Positions 45,064 to 56,010 of a DNA stretch of 64,000 bases are shown here, in pieces. The translations under genes and the position numbers were made by a program. How positions within the stretch are numbered: the stretch's first letter is position 1; every line of letters begins with the position of its first letter. The DNA is from Scenedesmus sp. ARA3. Taxonomy: Eukaryota > Chlorophyta > Chlorophyceae > Sphaeropleales > Scenedesmaceae. Under the pieces are notes generated by a model. The model was not told where the DNA came from and searched no databases. It worked only from the letters and a program-made list of their open reading frames with translations. The stretch covers positions 1 through 64,000 of the forward strand of contig RWJK01001640.1 of assembly GCA_004335835.1 (NCBI GenBank), given 5' to 3'.

Positions 45064-45586
45064 TTGACGTGCTGAGCAGGCAGGCTGCGCTGGCTGAGGT
45101 GCTGCAGCACCGCATTGCCGACCAGGAGGATGTGCTGCAGCAGCTGCAGAACGAGCTGGAGCACGTGGACGCGCAGCGGGTGAGCCGTAGCTCTGTACAT
45201 GGTTTGGTTCAGTCGTTGCGCAGAAGTGGATGCAGTCGAGACACTGCCACGGTTGCCGGGTGGTGCTCTGCTAGAGAGGTGGCTGCAGGCAGCATATGTT
45301 GGTTGCATCGCAGAGGCAGCAGCTCCGAGCGTATCATGAAAAGGCTTGGGGTGTGCGTAATACTTGCAAACATGATGGTGTAGTGCTCCTTCCTGTTGCC
45401 GTCCATTGGGCGCGGGGTCGATGGCGTTGATGGTGTTGATGGCGTTGATGGGAGCTATGGCTTGATGGGTAACATGATGATGAGGCAGCAGCTCCCCTGC
45501 ACCACATGCTGGCAGCGCTGGTCAGATGTGGCGCAGTGTCTTGCAGGTTCCAACAGCCTGGATTCCTGCTCAACCGCCTTATGTTG

Positions 45587-45626
<40 letters not shown>

Positions 45627-48600
45627 AAACAAAAGGCTGCGGAGTACGAAACAACCCTGGCCAACATAAACGAGTTGGAGGAGGCGCTGGCGCTGGCGCA
45701 GGACCAGGTGGACGCCTCGCACAGGTGCGGCGGCAGGGGTGTTGAACAAATTTTCACACAATTTCTTTTCATATTGCACATGTCAGGCTGGAGGAGGCGC
45801 TGGCGCTGGCGCAGGACCAGGTGGACGCCTCGCACAGGTGCGGCGCACATGCGCGATCCTGCACCAACCCAATAACAAACAAAGAAAATTGGTTGTATTC
45901 ACTGTGACTTCAGCTGCATTGCTTTGCTGCTGCATATTCATATGTTCACCACCACTAAATCAGTATCCCATACGTTTGTGTGCCGTGCCAGGCTGCAGGA
46001 GCTGCTGGAGGTGCGTGAGGCGCTGCAGCAGCAGCTGGAGAGCTGCAGAGGCGCTGCACCCTCATTAACTCACAACTGAAACATGAAACTGGGTTTCTTG
46101 CTGCTTACTTGACTTGCTGCAGGCTTGAGGAGCTGCTGGAGGTGCGTGAGGCGCTGCAGCAGCAGCTGGAGGAGGCGCAGGGCGAGCTGGCCAAGGCAGC
46201 AGGCCAGCTGTCGGCCAGCCGCAAGCAGAGCGAGGAGCTGACTGCGCAGCTGGCCACAGCTGAGGAGGCCAAGGGCTTGGCTGAGCAGGTGCGGCTTGTA
46301 TTTGTGGATGTCTTTGACAGATTGCTGTGTAATGCCAGCGGCGTTTGAAAGGGTGGCGGTTGGTGGTCAGGGGCTGCTCAGCTGAAGGTGTGGGAGTGCC
46401 TGCTGCCGCTGCCGGGCGAACATAACTAAAACAACGGTGACATGGTCCGTGCCAGCTGCGCACTGGTGTGCACGGCAGACGCTGCGTGCTGTTTTGAGAC
46501 ACGTGTGCATCCACAACGTGGTTCTGCCTGCAGGCCAAGGCTGCAGCAGAGGAGGCCCGCAAAGAGGCAGAGGCGCGCCTCGCAACGCTGAAAGAGGAGT
46601 ACGAGCAGCTGCAAGCTGAGGTCAAGAAAGCCCAGGATGCAGCAGAGGAGCTGGCAGCAGCCGCGCAGCAGCAGAAGGATGCCGTTGCAGCGACGGCTGC
46701 GCAGCCGCAGCAGCTGAACCCGCGCGGGAAGAAGGGGAAGAAGCAGAAAGGCGGCAAAGGATTTGGAAAGGGTGAGAGCGCAGGGAAAGGGGCGGCAGCG
46801 GCGACACCTGGGGAGGCTGGGGAGGCTGGGGAGGAATCAGGTGGGTGTAACATGTAACATAACAACATAACAACATAACAACACAATGACACGCAAGTGT
46901 AGGAGTGCAGCGGGCAGCTGCCAGGTAGCGTAGGTGAGCAGGGTTGCTGGCTGTGCTGTGTTGTGGGTGCTGCAGCCGGCTTGTAACTGACTCACGACAG
47001 GCAGGTGAGTGTATAGGACTACGGCTGGTGCTTTTAGATAGGACTACGGCTGGTGCTCTTCAAACCCAACGGCAACAAACATAACCCAGCGGTGCTACAT
47101 GATCTGGTGCTGTTGCGCCACGCAACACTTCAGTGATTGCATGTGTGACTGGGAACTCTGACTTCACACTCCAAATCTTGATCTTGGAGAACGCGTTTTC
47201 CCTACTATCGAGGGCTCTGGTGTGCCATGGTGGCGCTGCCCTCCTTCACATTGTCAACTTGACTGAGAGCTTCCAGTGTCAAAATGTGAACCTGACCATG
47301 AACTCTATCTTCCCACTGTGAACTTGTGCACTTGCAGGTGACGAGAGCGATGGCGAGGGCTTAGGCGTGCCTGACTTGAGTGGTATGGTGGCTGTGATGA
47401 AGGCCAAGGAGGCAGAGGTGGCTGCTGGCAAAGAGAAGCTGGAGGAGGCGGCCGGCAAGCTGAAAGAAGCANNNNNNNNNNNNNNNNNNNNNNNNNNNNN
47501 NNNNNNNNNNNNNNNNNNNNNNNNNNNNNNNNNNNNNNNNNNNNNNNNNNNNNNNNNNNNNNNNNNNNNNNNNNNNNNNNNNNNNNNNNNNNNNNNNNNN
47601 NNNNNNNNNNNNNNNNNNNNNNNNNNNNNNNNNNNNNNNNNNNNNNNNNNNNNNNNNNNNNNNNNNNNNNNNNNNNNNNNNNNNNNNNNNNNNNNNNNNN
47701 NNNNNNNNNNNNNNNNNNNNNNNNNNNNNNNNNNNNNNNNNNNNNNNNNNNNNNNNNNNNNNNNNNNNNNNNNNNNNNNNNNNNNNNNNNNNNNNNNNNN
47801 NNNNNNNNNNNNNGAGGTGGCTGCTGGCAAAGAGAAGCTGGAGGAGGCGGCCGGCAAGCTGAAAGAAGCAGAGGAGAAGCTCAAGGTGCGTGTTTGGGTT
47901 ACGGGTGGCTAAGGGCTGCTGTATGCCGGTTTTGATGGAGGCTGAACATCAAAACGTGTGCATGTGGCTTCATTGTGCTCAGTGCCAGGTGTCAAGACGC
48001 CACCATTGATGCGCGCTGTCTGCGTTCTTGCTTAAATTGTACAACTTTTTATCTACATGCTGCTGCCCCGCAGGCGTCACAGGAGCAGGTGACCACGCTG
48101 ACAGCGCAGCTGGAGAAGCAGAAAATGGAGCTGGAGGCGGCAGCAGCAGCCAAGCTGGAGGAGGCAGAGGCAGCCTTCACCAAGCAGCTGGCGGAGATGC
48201 AGACGCTGCTGGCAGACTACCAGACACAGGTGGGTGTGTTAGTAACAGTCAGTAACACGAATGTAACAAGTGGCAGTAAGGGCGGGGGTGGGGGCTGGAG
48301 CTCTGCTACCGCCGTGTCAACTGTTGCATAGTTGCAGCTGCAGCTGCCGCTTTACTCGCCAAGCTGTCCCAGCAGCCGCTGTTTCCTGCTGTTGAAGTGT
48401 AGCTGTTTGGTGACGCTCACCACATTGTTGACCTTTGCCGGGTGCTGCTGTTGCTGCCAGGTCATTGAGCTCTCCAAGCAGAACACTGACCTCGAAGAGG
48501 AGGCACTCGCGCTGGAGCAGAAGCTCGGGGAGGCTGAGGCAGCTGTCGAGACGGGCGAGAAGCGGCTGGCGGAGCTGTCGGCGCAGCTGGCCAGCGGTGC

Positions 48601-51600
48601 CAACGGCAGCCAGGAGATGCGGGAGAAAGCCAAGGCCATGGAGGTGAGGCAGATGGATTAGTAGTAGTTTTGTTGTTGCCTTGGCGTGTGTTCTTGCGTT
48701 GACAGTTACCGCACGCTGGCGCCAATGGCAGCCAGGAGATGCGGGAGAAGGCTAAGGCCATGAAGGTGCGGCAGTTTTTTGTTGTAGGTTTGTCTTGCTT
48801 TGCGCTGTTTTCTTGCAGTGGGGATTGGCGGGAACGGCAGCCAGGAGATGCGGCAGAAGGCCAAGGCCATGGAGGTGTGGCGCTCTGCTTTGTTTTTAGC
48901 TTGCTGTGCTCTGTTGCAGTGCTGTGTGCATTGGCCAGCGGCGCAAGTGGCAGCCAACAGATGCGTGAGAAGGCCAAGGCCATGCATGTGCGGCCCAAGT
49001 CGTGGTTGTAGCACTGTTGACTTGTGCTGTGGCACTGTTGTCTTGCGCTGTGCACTGGCCAGTGGCGCGACTGGCAGGTGCGGCGCGAGTTTCAATTGTG
49101 GTTTGTAGTATTCGGCTTTGCCGTGTTTCCTTGCCGTGTGGTTCATTGGGCATTGGCGAGAACGGCAGCCAGGTGATGCGGGAGAAGCCAAGGCCATGCA
49201 GGTGCGGCACATGACTCAGTTTCCCTCTCCCGTTTTGCCCTTTTCCCTTGCTTTGTGCATTGGCCAGCGGCTTGAGCGGCAGCCAGGAGATGCAGATGAC
49301 GGCCAAGGCCATGCAGGTGCGGCACAGGGTTCAGGTATTTGCTGTGCCCTGTTTCTTTGCTGTGTGCACTGGCCGCCAAGGAGAGGCGAAGCAAATGCGC
49401 TGTGCTTGCACTGGCTTACATGTCCTCCTGGCGTTCATGCTTGCAGGAGGACCTGGAGGCTGCAAAGGCAGAGGCTCAAGAGATGCGTGACGAGCTCAAG
49501 TCGGCTGTCAAGCGAGAGGCCAGCAAAGCGCTGGAGCTGTCGCGCGCGCAGCAGGACCTGCTGCTGGCTGAGAAAGCGAGCACAAAGCTGCAGGCAGAGC
49601 GCGACGACCTGGCCAAGAAGGTGCGGCGAGATGCTTCTTACATGTTGTTTATGGGTTTGTTTTAGTAATGTTGGTGTTTGCATCACGCTGCAGGCAGAGC
49701 GGGCCGACATGGCCAAAAGGCGCGGAACAGGCGGGGTACAAAGCCTGCGGTGCTGCTCCTCACATGTTGTTTGTTGTGTATGCTGTGTGGCGCGACAACC
49801 TGGCCAAGCAAAGGTGCCGCACACTCATCGTGATGTGGCTTTTTGGCCACATGTTGGGTGCCGGCTGGGGTTTCTGTTGTTGGTTGGCTGGGATCTGTCG
49901 CGCGCAGCAGGACCTGCTGCTGGCTGAGAAGGCGAGCACAAAGCTGCAGGCAGAGCGCGACGACCTGGCCAAGAAAATGCGCTGTTCTTGATGCCGATGC
50001 AGTTTGTCACCGTCGGCCGCACGCAAATCATTGCTGGTCTGGCGTATGGTATGTAAAATGTGGCAAACTGCCTGCTGCTGCTGTGGCTCAGCCGTGCTCG
50101 ACCTCTGCGCCTCAACACTGCTGCACGTGTTCCCCTGCATGTTTAATTCGCAGGTTGTAGCGCTGCGCAGCAGCCAGCTCAAGGCTGAGCAGGCCATCTC
50201 TGATGCAGCAGCAGCAGAGGCAAAGCTGGAGGAGGCGGGGCAGCAGCTTGCGGCTGTGCGTGTGGAGCTCACCACAGAGACAGCGCGCGCGCAGCAGCTA
50301 GCGGCGCAGATGGGCGCAGCAAAGGAGGCAGAAAAGGAAGCTCTGGCCAAGCTATCAGCAGCACAGGTGGCCCTACAAGATGCCAGCCAGCTGGCAGCCA
50401 GCCGCGGCAGCCAGGTGGAAGCACTGTCAGCGCAGCTGGATGCGCTGAAAGCCAGTGTGGCCACCATGAGCCAGGGACAGCAGCAGGGGCAGCAGCAGCC
50501 GGGCAGTGACGTGTCGGCGCAGCTGGCGCAGCGCGATGCGACAATCAAGGTAAGAGCAACAGCTTGGAGTGCAGGTTATACCTCCAGTCAAGGGGAGCAG
50601 GGGGCGCAGGGGCAGACGGTTGGGGGTGACGTGTCGGGGCAGCTGGCGCAGCGCAGCGCAGCGCGACAACAAGCTAAAAGCAGGTTTGAGTATTCACCAT
50701 GAGCCAGGAGCAGCAGGGGGTGCAGGGGCAGACGGTCAGGGCTGACGTGTCGGGGCAGCTGGCGCAGCGCAGCGCGACAATCAAAGTGGGGGTTCGGCAG
50801 CGGCAGGGTTGCTGAGCATGGGTGTGATGTACCTGATAGAGTCGCGTCTGAATGCCAAGCTAGGATTCACCCTGCTCATCCGGATGGTTAAGGGCGGGTT
50901 GCGGCGTTACAATGAAAACGTTTCCATCCTCGGTGTGCATGTCTTGTTGGACTTTGCTGCTGGCGGTGTTGCAGCACTCATTCCTGTCCCCTTGCTGCAT
51001 GCCTGCAGGCGACGCGGCAGCAGCTGGAGTCCGCACAGTCAGACAACAGCCGCCTCAATGCGCAGCTTGCAGGACTGAAGCAGCAGTTGGAGCAGGCAGC
51101 AGCAGCACCCACCACCAGCAGCAGGCAGGTGCAGGAGGTGCAGGCGCAGGCAGCGCAGCTGGTGGAGAAGGTGAGAGGAGCAGGCTGCTGGCAGTTTTGC
51201 GATTGTTTGATTTGTGTTTGAATGGGGTGTATCGTAAGGATCCGGTGGTGCACGTATCAGGGCATCTGCAGCGGCGCTACACAAGCGCGCAACATTCAGG
51301 TTGCACTGCAAGCTGCTGCTGTGCCCAAGCCCATCAAGAGCAGTCACCGCCTGTCATGGCTGGATTTGAATCCTGTTACAACCGTGTTACTTTGTCATAC
51401 TGCTGTCCCGCAGGTCACGCAGCTGCAGTCCCAGCTGGCGCGCAAGGACGCAGACATTGCCTCGCTTGCCGACAAGCTTGAAACAGCAGTGGAGGCAGCA
51501 GCCAACGCAACGCGTGCAGCAGCAGCGCAGCAGCAGCAGCCGGCGTCTGCTGCAGCGAGGGGCATTGCTGATGAGGAGGCTCGCAAGGCAGTGGCGCTGG

Positions 51601-53127
51601 CGCAGTCGCAGGTGCGCCTGCTGGCTGGCTGGCTTGCAGGAAACCTGTTGGCTGCCTTGCAGGAACCATTCTGGCTGGCCTGCAGGAAAGCTGCAGAAGA
51701 AGAGTCACTGTCCCTGTGGTGTGCATTGCTGCGTGCGTTGCTGCCGGTGTTATCAACTTTTGAGAGTGCTCGCATCTCCTGGTCGAAGCGAAGCATGAAC
51801 AGCGTGAAATGTGGAACATTCTCCTGCAGGTCGAGGAGGCGGTGCGTGCGCGGCTGTCTCTTGAGAAGGAGGCCAGCCTGCTGCGTGCCAGCAATGACAA
51901 CTACGCGCAGCAGGTGGAGGCGCTGACTGGGCAGGTGTCCAAGCTGGAGGCCAGCATCGCAGAAGCAACTGCGGCAAACAACCTGGCCACAGCACAGCTG
52001 CAGCAGGTGGGTCTCGAGGTGGATTGGATGCAGCTGTAGTGTGTTGGGGACAGGGGTTGGTGACTGGGCAGGTGTCCAAGCTGGAGGCCAGCATTGCGGA
52101 AGCAACCGCGGCAAACAACCTGGCCACCGCACAGCTGCAGCAGGTGGGTCTTGAGGTGGATTGGCTGCAGCTGTAGTGTGTTGGGGACAGGGGTTGGTGA
52201 CTGGGCAGGTGTCCAAGCTGGAGGCCAGCATCGCAGAAGCAACTGCGGCAAACAACTTGGCCACCGCGCAGCTGCAGCAGGTGGGGCTGAGGGGCCAGCT
52301 GCAATCAGAGAGGCACCAGGCCGTCTCTACAGCTGCAGCCCGCTGGCGGTGGGCAGGGCAAGCACTGCGACACTGTTTCTTGGACGTGGATGTGGTGAGT
52401 TTGCCTCCTAGTTCTGGCTGGCCCCTGGCCCATGTTCACGTTTCTACCATTTCAACTTGATATCATGCTTTTCGGCGCTGTGCGTATGTGTCTGCCCGCA
52501 GGTCAAGACGCTGGCGATGGCGGAGACTGAGGCAGCCGCCAGCATCCTGGGCAAGGCTGAGCGGCTCATCAAGTCACTGGCAGAGCAGCGGCAGCAGCAG
52601 CGGCAGCGAGAGGTGCGGCGCTGGCATGCATGTGCCTGTGCTTGATGATGGTGGGACTGTGCACGTGCATATAGCTTGCGACGCTATACCATGCGTGTGG
52701 TGTGCACTGGACTGCTGTCTGCACTGGCTAGCACATCGCTTGGTGAATAATGCTGACGGACTGCTGACGTCTGTTTTGTCTATCTTCTGCTGCTGATTTT
52801 CGTGTCTGCAGGCTGCCGCAGCTGCAGCTGCAGCTGCCGGCAACAGCCAGACAGAGACTGCGCTGCGGGCGCAGGTGGCTGACCTGCAGGTGAGGGCGGC
52901 TGCCACTACGCCAGATTGCACGAACATTGTATGTTGTTTGGTATTGTCTGTCACATCTGCCAGCTGTGCAGACGTGTGCTGCTATACAAGGCGGATCAGA
53001 TCGCAGCAACCAGAACCTGAGTGCACGATGGCGGTGCCGCTGCCACCCCTGCTGCATCACCTGCTGTCTGCGGGTCTGCTGGCATGTGCTGCTGCTGGTT
53101 TGCTTCTTCCTCCTCATCATACTGAGC

Positions 53128-53176
<49 letters not shown>

Positions 53177-54067
53177 CTGCTGTTTTCTGTCACAGGTGAA
53201 GCTGGCGGAGCAGGCTGACATTGCTGTTGAGGCCAGTGCGCGCGCAGAGCAGCTCGAGGAGGACCTGGCAGGCCTCAGGGCTGAGGTGGCGCAGGTGAGA
53301 AATGTGTTATGTTTGTCACTATTTTGTTATATGACAACCCAAGTAACATGTGTGTGCAACAGGGTTGGATCGGCGTTGGGTCGACCTTTGAACGATCAGC
53401 TGATGCAGGGGTTGTGATTAGAGTATCTGTGCGCTTGCGCTAGCAGCCATGCTGGGGCTGCCAGCACCTGATTGTCCCTGTGTCTGCATCCACAGCAGCT
53501 GCTCACGGCATATCGCTGCTGCCTCGTGCCCGCTGCCGCACCTTCATCCCCACACCTTCCTTCCCACCAAACAGATGCGCCGTAGCGCCACCATTACTGG
53601 CGGCGGCAGCGGCCCAGCCTATGCGCAGATGTCTGCTGAAGTCCAGGAGCGCGAAGCAGCCCTCACAGGGCAGCTGGCAGCGCTGGAGGCCCGTGCTGCT
53701 GCTGCTGCCGCGGAGCGCGATGCCATTCGCTCCCGTGTGCTGCAGCTCGAGACAGAGCTGCGGCAGAAAGATGCGGCGCTCGAGGATACGATGGCAGCAG
53801 CAGCAGCGTCAGGGGGCAGGGACAAGCAGGTGCGGCTGGGGTGTTGGAGGATGGTGCAGTCGTGTGCAGTGGATGGTATGTAATTGGCAATGGCTTGGCT
53901 GCTGCTGCTGCACTGAGTCACCGGTGACTGCTGCAGCATGGGCGTGGTAACGACGATAGACGGTGCGTTCCTGTGGCCGCTGCTGCTGGTGCTTGAAGGC
54001 GTATGGTCAGAACCCTTTGGGCTTGAACAGCAGCGCGCTGTAGGTGGACAACCCTCTTGACTGTGCT

Positions 54068-54116
<49 letters not shown>

Positions 54117-54352
54117 AGGTGGCCAGCCTCATGGCCAAGGTGTCGTCCCTGGAGGCGCAGAACAGCCAGCTGCGCGTGGCTGCTGCCAAGCGCGAGCAGG
54201 TGCTGCAGCAGAGCCGCAAGTTCATCGAGGGCCACCTCGCAAAGTGGAGCCCAGGAAGCCCTGGCAGTGGCGCTGCTGCTGCTGCTGCCGCTGCCACTGC
54301 AACGTCTGCTGCGAATGGGCTGAACAATGGCAGTGGGGTACCGCGGCAGTGA
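42914..54352 (+). CDS. Long coiled-coil protein with transit-peptide-like N-terminus, ~21 exons
   Basis: Main exons: 42914-43070, 43150-43175, 43782-44081, 44383-44529, 45063-45179, 45636-45724, 46123-46288, 46534-46840, 47338-47885 (with 342 Ns), 48074-48229, 48461-48643, 49447-49620, 50154-50549, 51009-51170, 51414-51611, 51830-52006, 52502-52612, 52812-52889, 53196-53294, 53575-53829, 54119-54352. They join in frame to about 1,360 residues, 114 of them hidden by the gap. The first ~50 residues are Arg/Ser/Ala-rich without acids, like an organelle transit peptide. Nearly everything else is Ala/Glu/Gln/Lys/Leu heptad sequence (e.g. LEELLEVREALQQQLEEAQG), interrupted by a Lys/Gly-rich patch (RGKKGKKQKGGKGFGK). 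No enzymatic domain is seen. Plastid MFP1-like or SAGA-like scaffolds are comparable in build, but homology is unproven. It is divergent from the starch synthase. Many exon edges are duplicated. Confidence 0.7.
44631..44818 (+). repeat. Two extra 45-bp in-frame copies of an exon end
   Basis: 44631-44675 and 44774-44818 each encode ELEELTAVLQAA plus three residues. They sit exactly between AG and GT and are 15 codons long, phase 0 at both ends. They copy the end of the exon finishing at 44529. Confidence 0.85.
45025..45059. repeat. (CTG)n directly before a 3' splice site
   Basis: About 12 CTG units run into CCAG|GTTGAC at 45063, so the tract occupies the usual polypyrimidine position. Confidence 0.9.
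45583..45626. repeat. (CTG)n before a 3' splice site
   Basis: About 14 CTG/TTG units end ten bases before the acceptor AAAAG at 45635. Confidence 0.9.
45787..45837 (+). repeat. 51-bp in-frame copy of an exon end
   Basis: AG|..|GT-bounded copy of the end of exon 45636-45724, encoding LEEALALAQDQVDASH. It is 51 bp long and keeps phase 2 at both ends. A further partial copy of the next exon's start (LQELLEVREALQQQLE) lies at about 45992-46040. Confidence 0.85.
47415..47870 (+). repeat. 57-bp (19-residue) coding repeat array hidden by a 342-N gap
   Basis: One unit (EVAAGKEKLEEAAGKLKEA) occupies 47415-47471 and an identical one 47814-47870. The 342 Ns between are exactly six units long. A run of eight units is the simplest reading. 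Confidence 0.7.
48706..49325 (+). repeat. Up to six extra copies of the GSQEMREKAKAM exon end
   Basis: Copies end at about 48765, 48874, 48991, 49203 and 49317, with a weaker one near 49090. They lie roughly 110-120 bp apart at first and each is followed by GTGCGG-like donors. The first (48706-48765) is a clean 20-codon AG/GT-bounded cassette in frame. The second is 56 bp and would shift the frame. Confidence 0.8.
49681..49978 (+). repeat. Extra copies of the end of exon 49447-49620
   Basis: 49691-49720 repeats AERADMAKR and 49901-49978 repeats SRAQQDLLLAEKASTKLQAE with DDLAKK. Neither has a typical GT donor directly after it. Confidence 0.7.
50625..50790 (+). repeat. Two extra copies of the end of exon 50154-50549
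   Basis: The DVSGQLAQR segment recurs near 50628-50665 and 50742-50787. The second ends ATCAAA|GTGGGG. Confidence 0.75.
51935..52280 (+). repeat. Three 137-bp tandem units giving two extra in-frame cassettes
   Basis: GTGTCCAAGCTGGAGGCCAG starts at 51935, 52072 and 52209, spaced exactly 137 bp. Units two and three give AG/GT-bounded segments (52072-52143, 52209-52280) of 72 bp, encoding VSKLEASIAEATAANNLATA plus four residues, in frame. Confidence 0.9.
53131..53176. repeat. (CTG)n before a 3' splice site
   Basis: About 15 CTG units lie 19 bp before the acceptor at 53195. Confidence 0.9.
54071..54116. repeat. (CTG)n forming the 3' splice site of the last exon
   Basis: The tract runs directly into CTGCAG|GTGGCC at 54119; the final repeat unit supplies the acceptor context. 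Confidence 0.9.
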
Positions 54353-56010
54353 GCAGGCTCTAGGGTGGCTGTGGGTTGACTAGGTGCTGCTGGGTGTGTG
54401 GTGTAGTGTGGGGATTGCTGGGTGTAGTGGAGCTGTGTGCTCATTACGTTCTGGGGACAGAGGGATAGCTCTGTGTGCGCGTGTGTGTTGTGCTGTGAGG
54501 TGTGTTGAGTTGATGGGAAGGGTGCTGCAGTGTGCACAATGCATGTGCTGCTTTGGTCTGACTGAGAGAGGTGTTGTCTGAGCATTCGGATTCAGCCTTT
54601 GCTAATAAGCAGGACGTGTGGATTGGCTGGCGTGTGGCCATTTCCAGGCTGCCTGCTGAAGAGATGTGTATGAAGAGAGTGAGAATGGTGCAAAGTGTGC
54701 TGTTGCCACAGCACGGCTGTGGCAGTAGCAGCTGCTGGTGGTGTTCCTTGTGGTTGAGGGCTGCGGTGTCCGTGCTGTACAGGGTCTCCCATGCAAGCAT
54801 ATGCTGCTTGGGCCCTGTGTTGCTGGTTGATATCATGTGCATGGCCTCTGTTTATGCTGCTGCTTAGGGTAGAACAGACGCATGCATGCTGTGCTGTTCG
54901 TGCTTCTCCAGAGCATGCTGCTGGGCATGCTGCTTCTGTGCTGTGCCTGCACTGCAGCTGTCTGATTCCATTTGTAGGCCACATGCTCTTTGCATGCCGC
55001 AGCTAAAGCCAGCCAACGTGCTGGCTGCCAACTGCTTTGACAGAAAACGGGAAGCATGTTGCGGTGCTGTCCAGCGCTAATGTTGATGTGTTTCGAAGCA
55101 TAGTATCTGATGTGCAGCACGATTCATCCTTGTTGCAAGTTGACCTTTGTGTGCAAGTGCGTGCTTTGTACAGTGCAACGTGGCAGTCTGGCACAGCCAG
55201 CAGGTGCAGACGGCGACCATCCCAAGATAGTGACTCGTTGTGCAGCGTGTGACAAGCAGCTGCCGCTGCCTTCTGGCACAAGCACCGACGCTGTATGCTA
55301 CAGCGCGCAGTGTTCTTGACCCAACGAACTTCTCAGCATTGTCGCTTTGTCCGTTGTCTGTCTGCTTTGGATGATTGCTGATTTGAAGAAGTGCTGCCTT
55401 CCACTTGTCCTGGTGCGGCGGCGGCGTGGGACCCTTGTCAGCAACAGCACAGTTGCTGGCACGCCGTGTCTGCAGATGCTGCAGTGCAGCATCTGCTGTT
55501 ATACTAGCAGAGACTGAAGCTGTGACTGGCAGTGCGACTGTCGGTTAGTCCCAGTTCCTGCACAAGTTGCGGCTGCAGGGCTGCTGATGTGGGGTGGCTG
55601 TGCTGGACCTTGTAACTCGGACTATATCCTTCGATTGAGATGACCGAAGTCGTTTCGGTCAGCACAATCCTCCTCTGTGCTTTTTGCTTGCCGCAGTTGA
55701 CATGAAAAAAGTTAAGGCTGCAACACTCTTCAGTGTCACTTGAGGTACAGCTGAGCTGGCCTTTCAAAGTTTGTCACCTGTTACCTTGGTGACAGTGCCG
55801 CCCAAGGCTTCTAATGCCGATTGAAAAGCAGCAGATCATCATGCACCTGACTGAGAGCTCTACAGTGTTGGGAAGCACTACTGTTGGACAGCAGCAACCC
55901 TAGGCGGTGAACTTCTGCCTACCCTGCTCCGTTCCTACACGCGATTCTGCCTCATCTCAAGTTTGTACTGACTTAAGTTCAGATATAATCGAAACGTGTC
56001 TGCTGGCCAG
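54353..56010. other. Intergenic stretch between the coiled-coil and HA-domain genes
   Basis: This should hold the 3' UTR of the coiled-coil gene and the promoter of the HA gene. Two short inverted repeats were noted: GACCGAA...TTCGGTC near 55642-55660 and GTCACC...GGTGAC near 55775-55795. No coding exon is evident. Confidence 0.4.
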
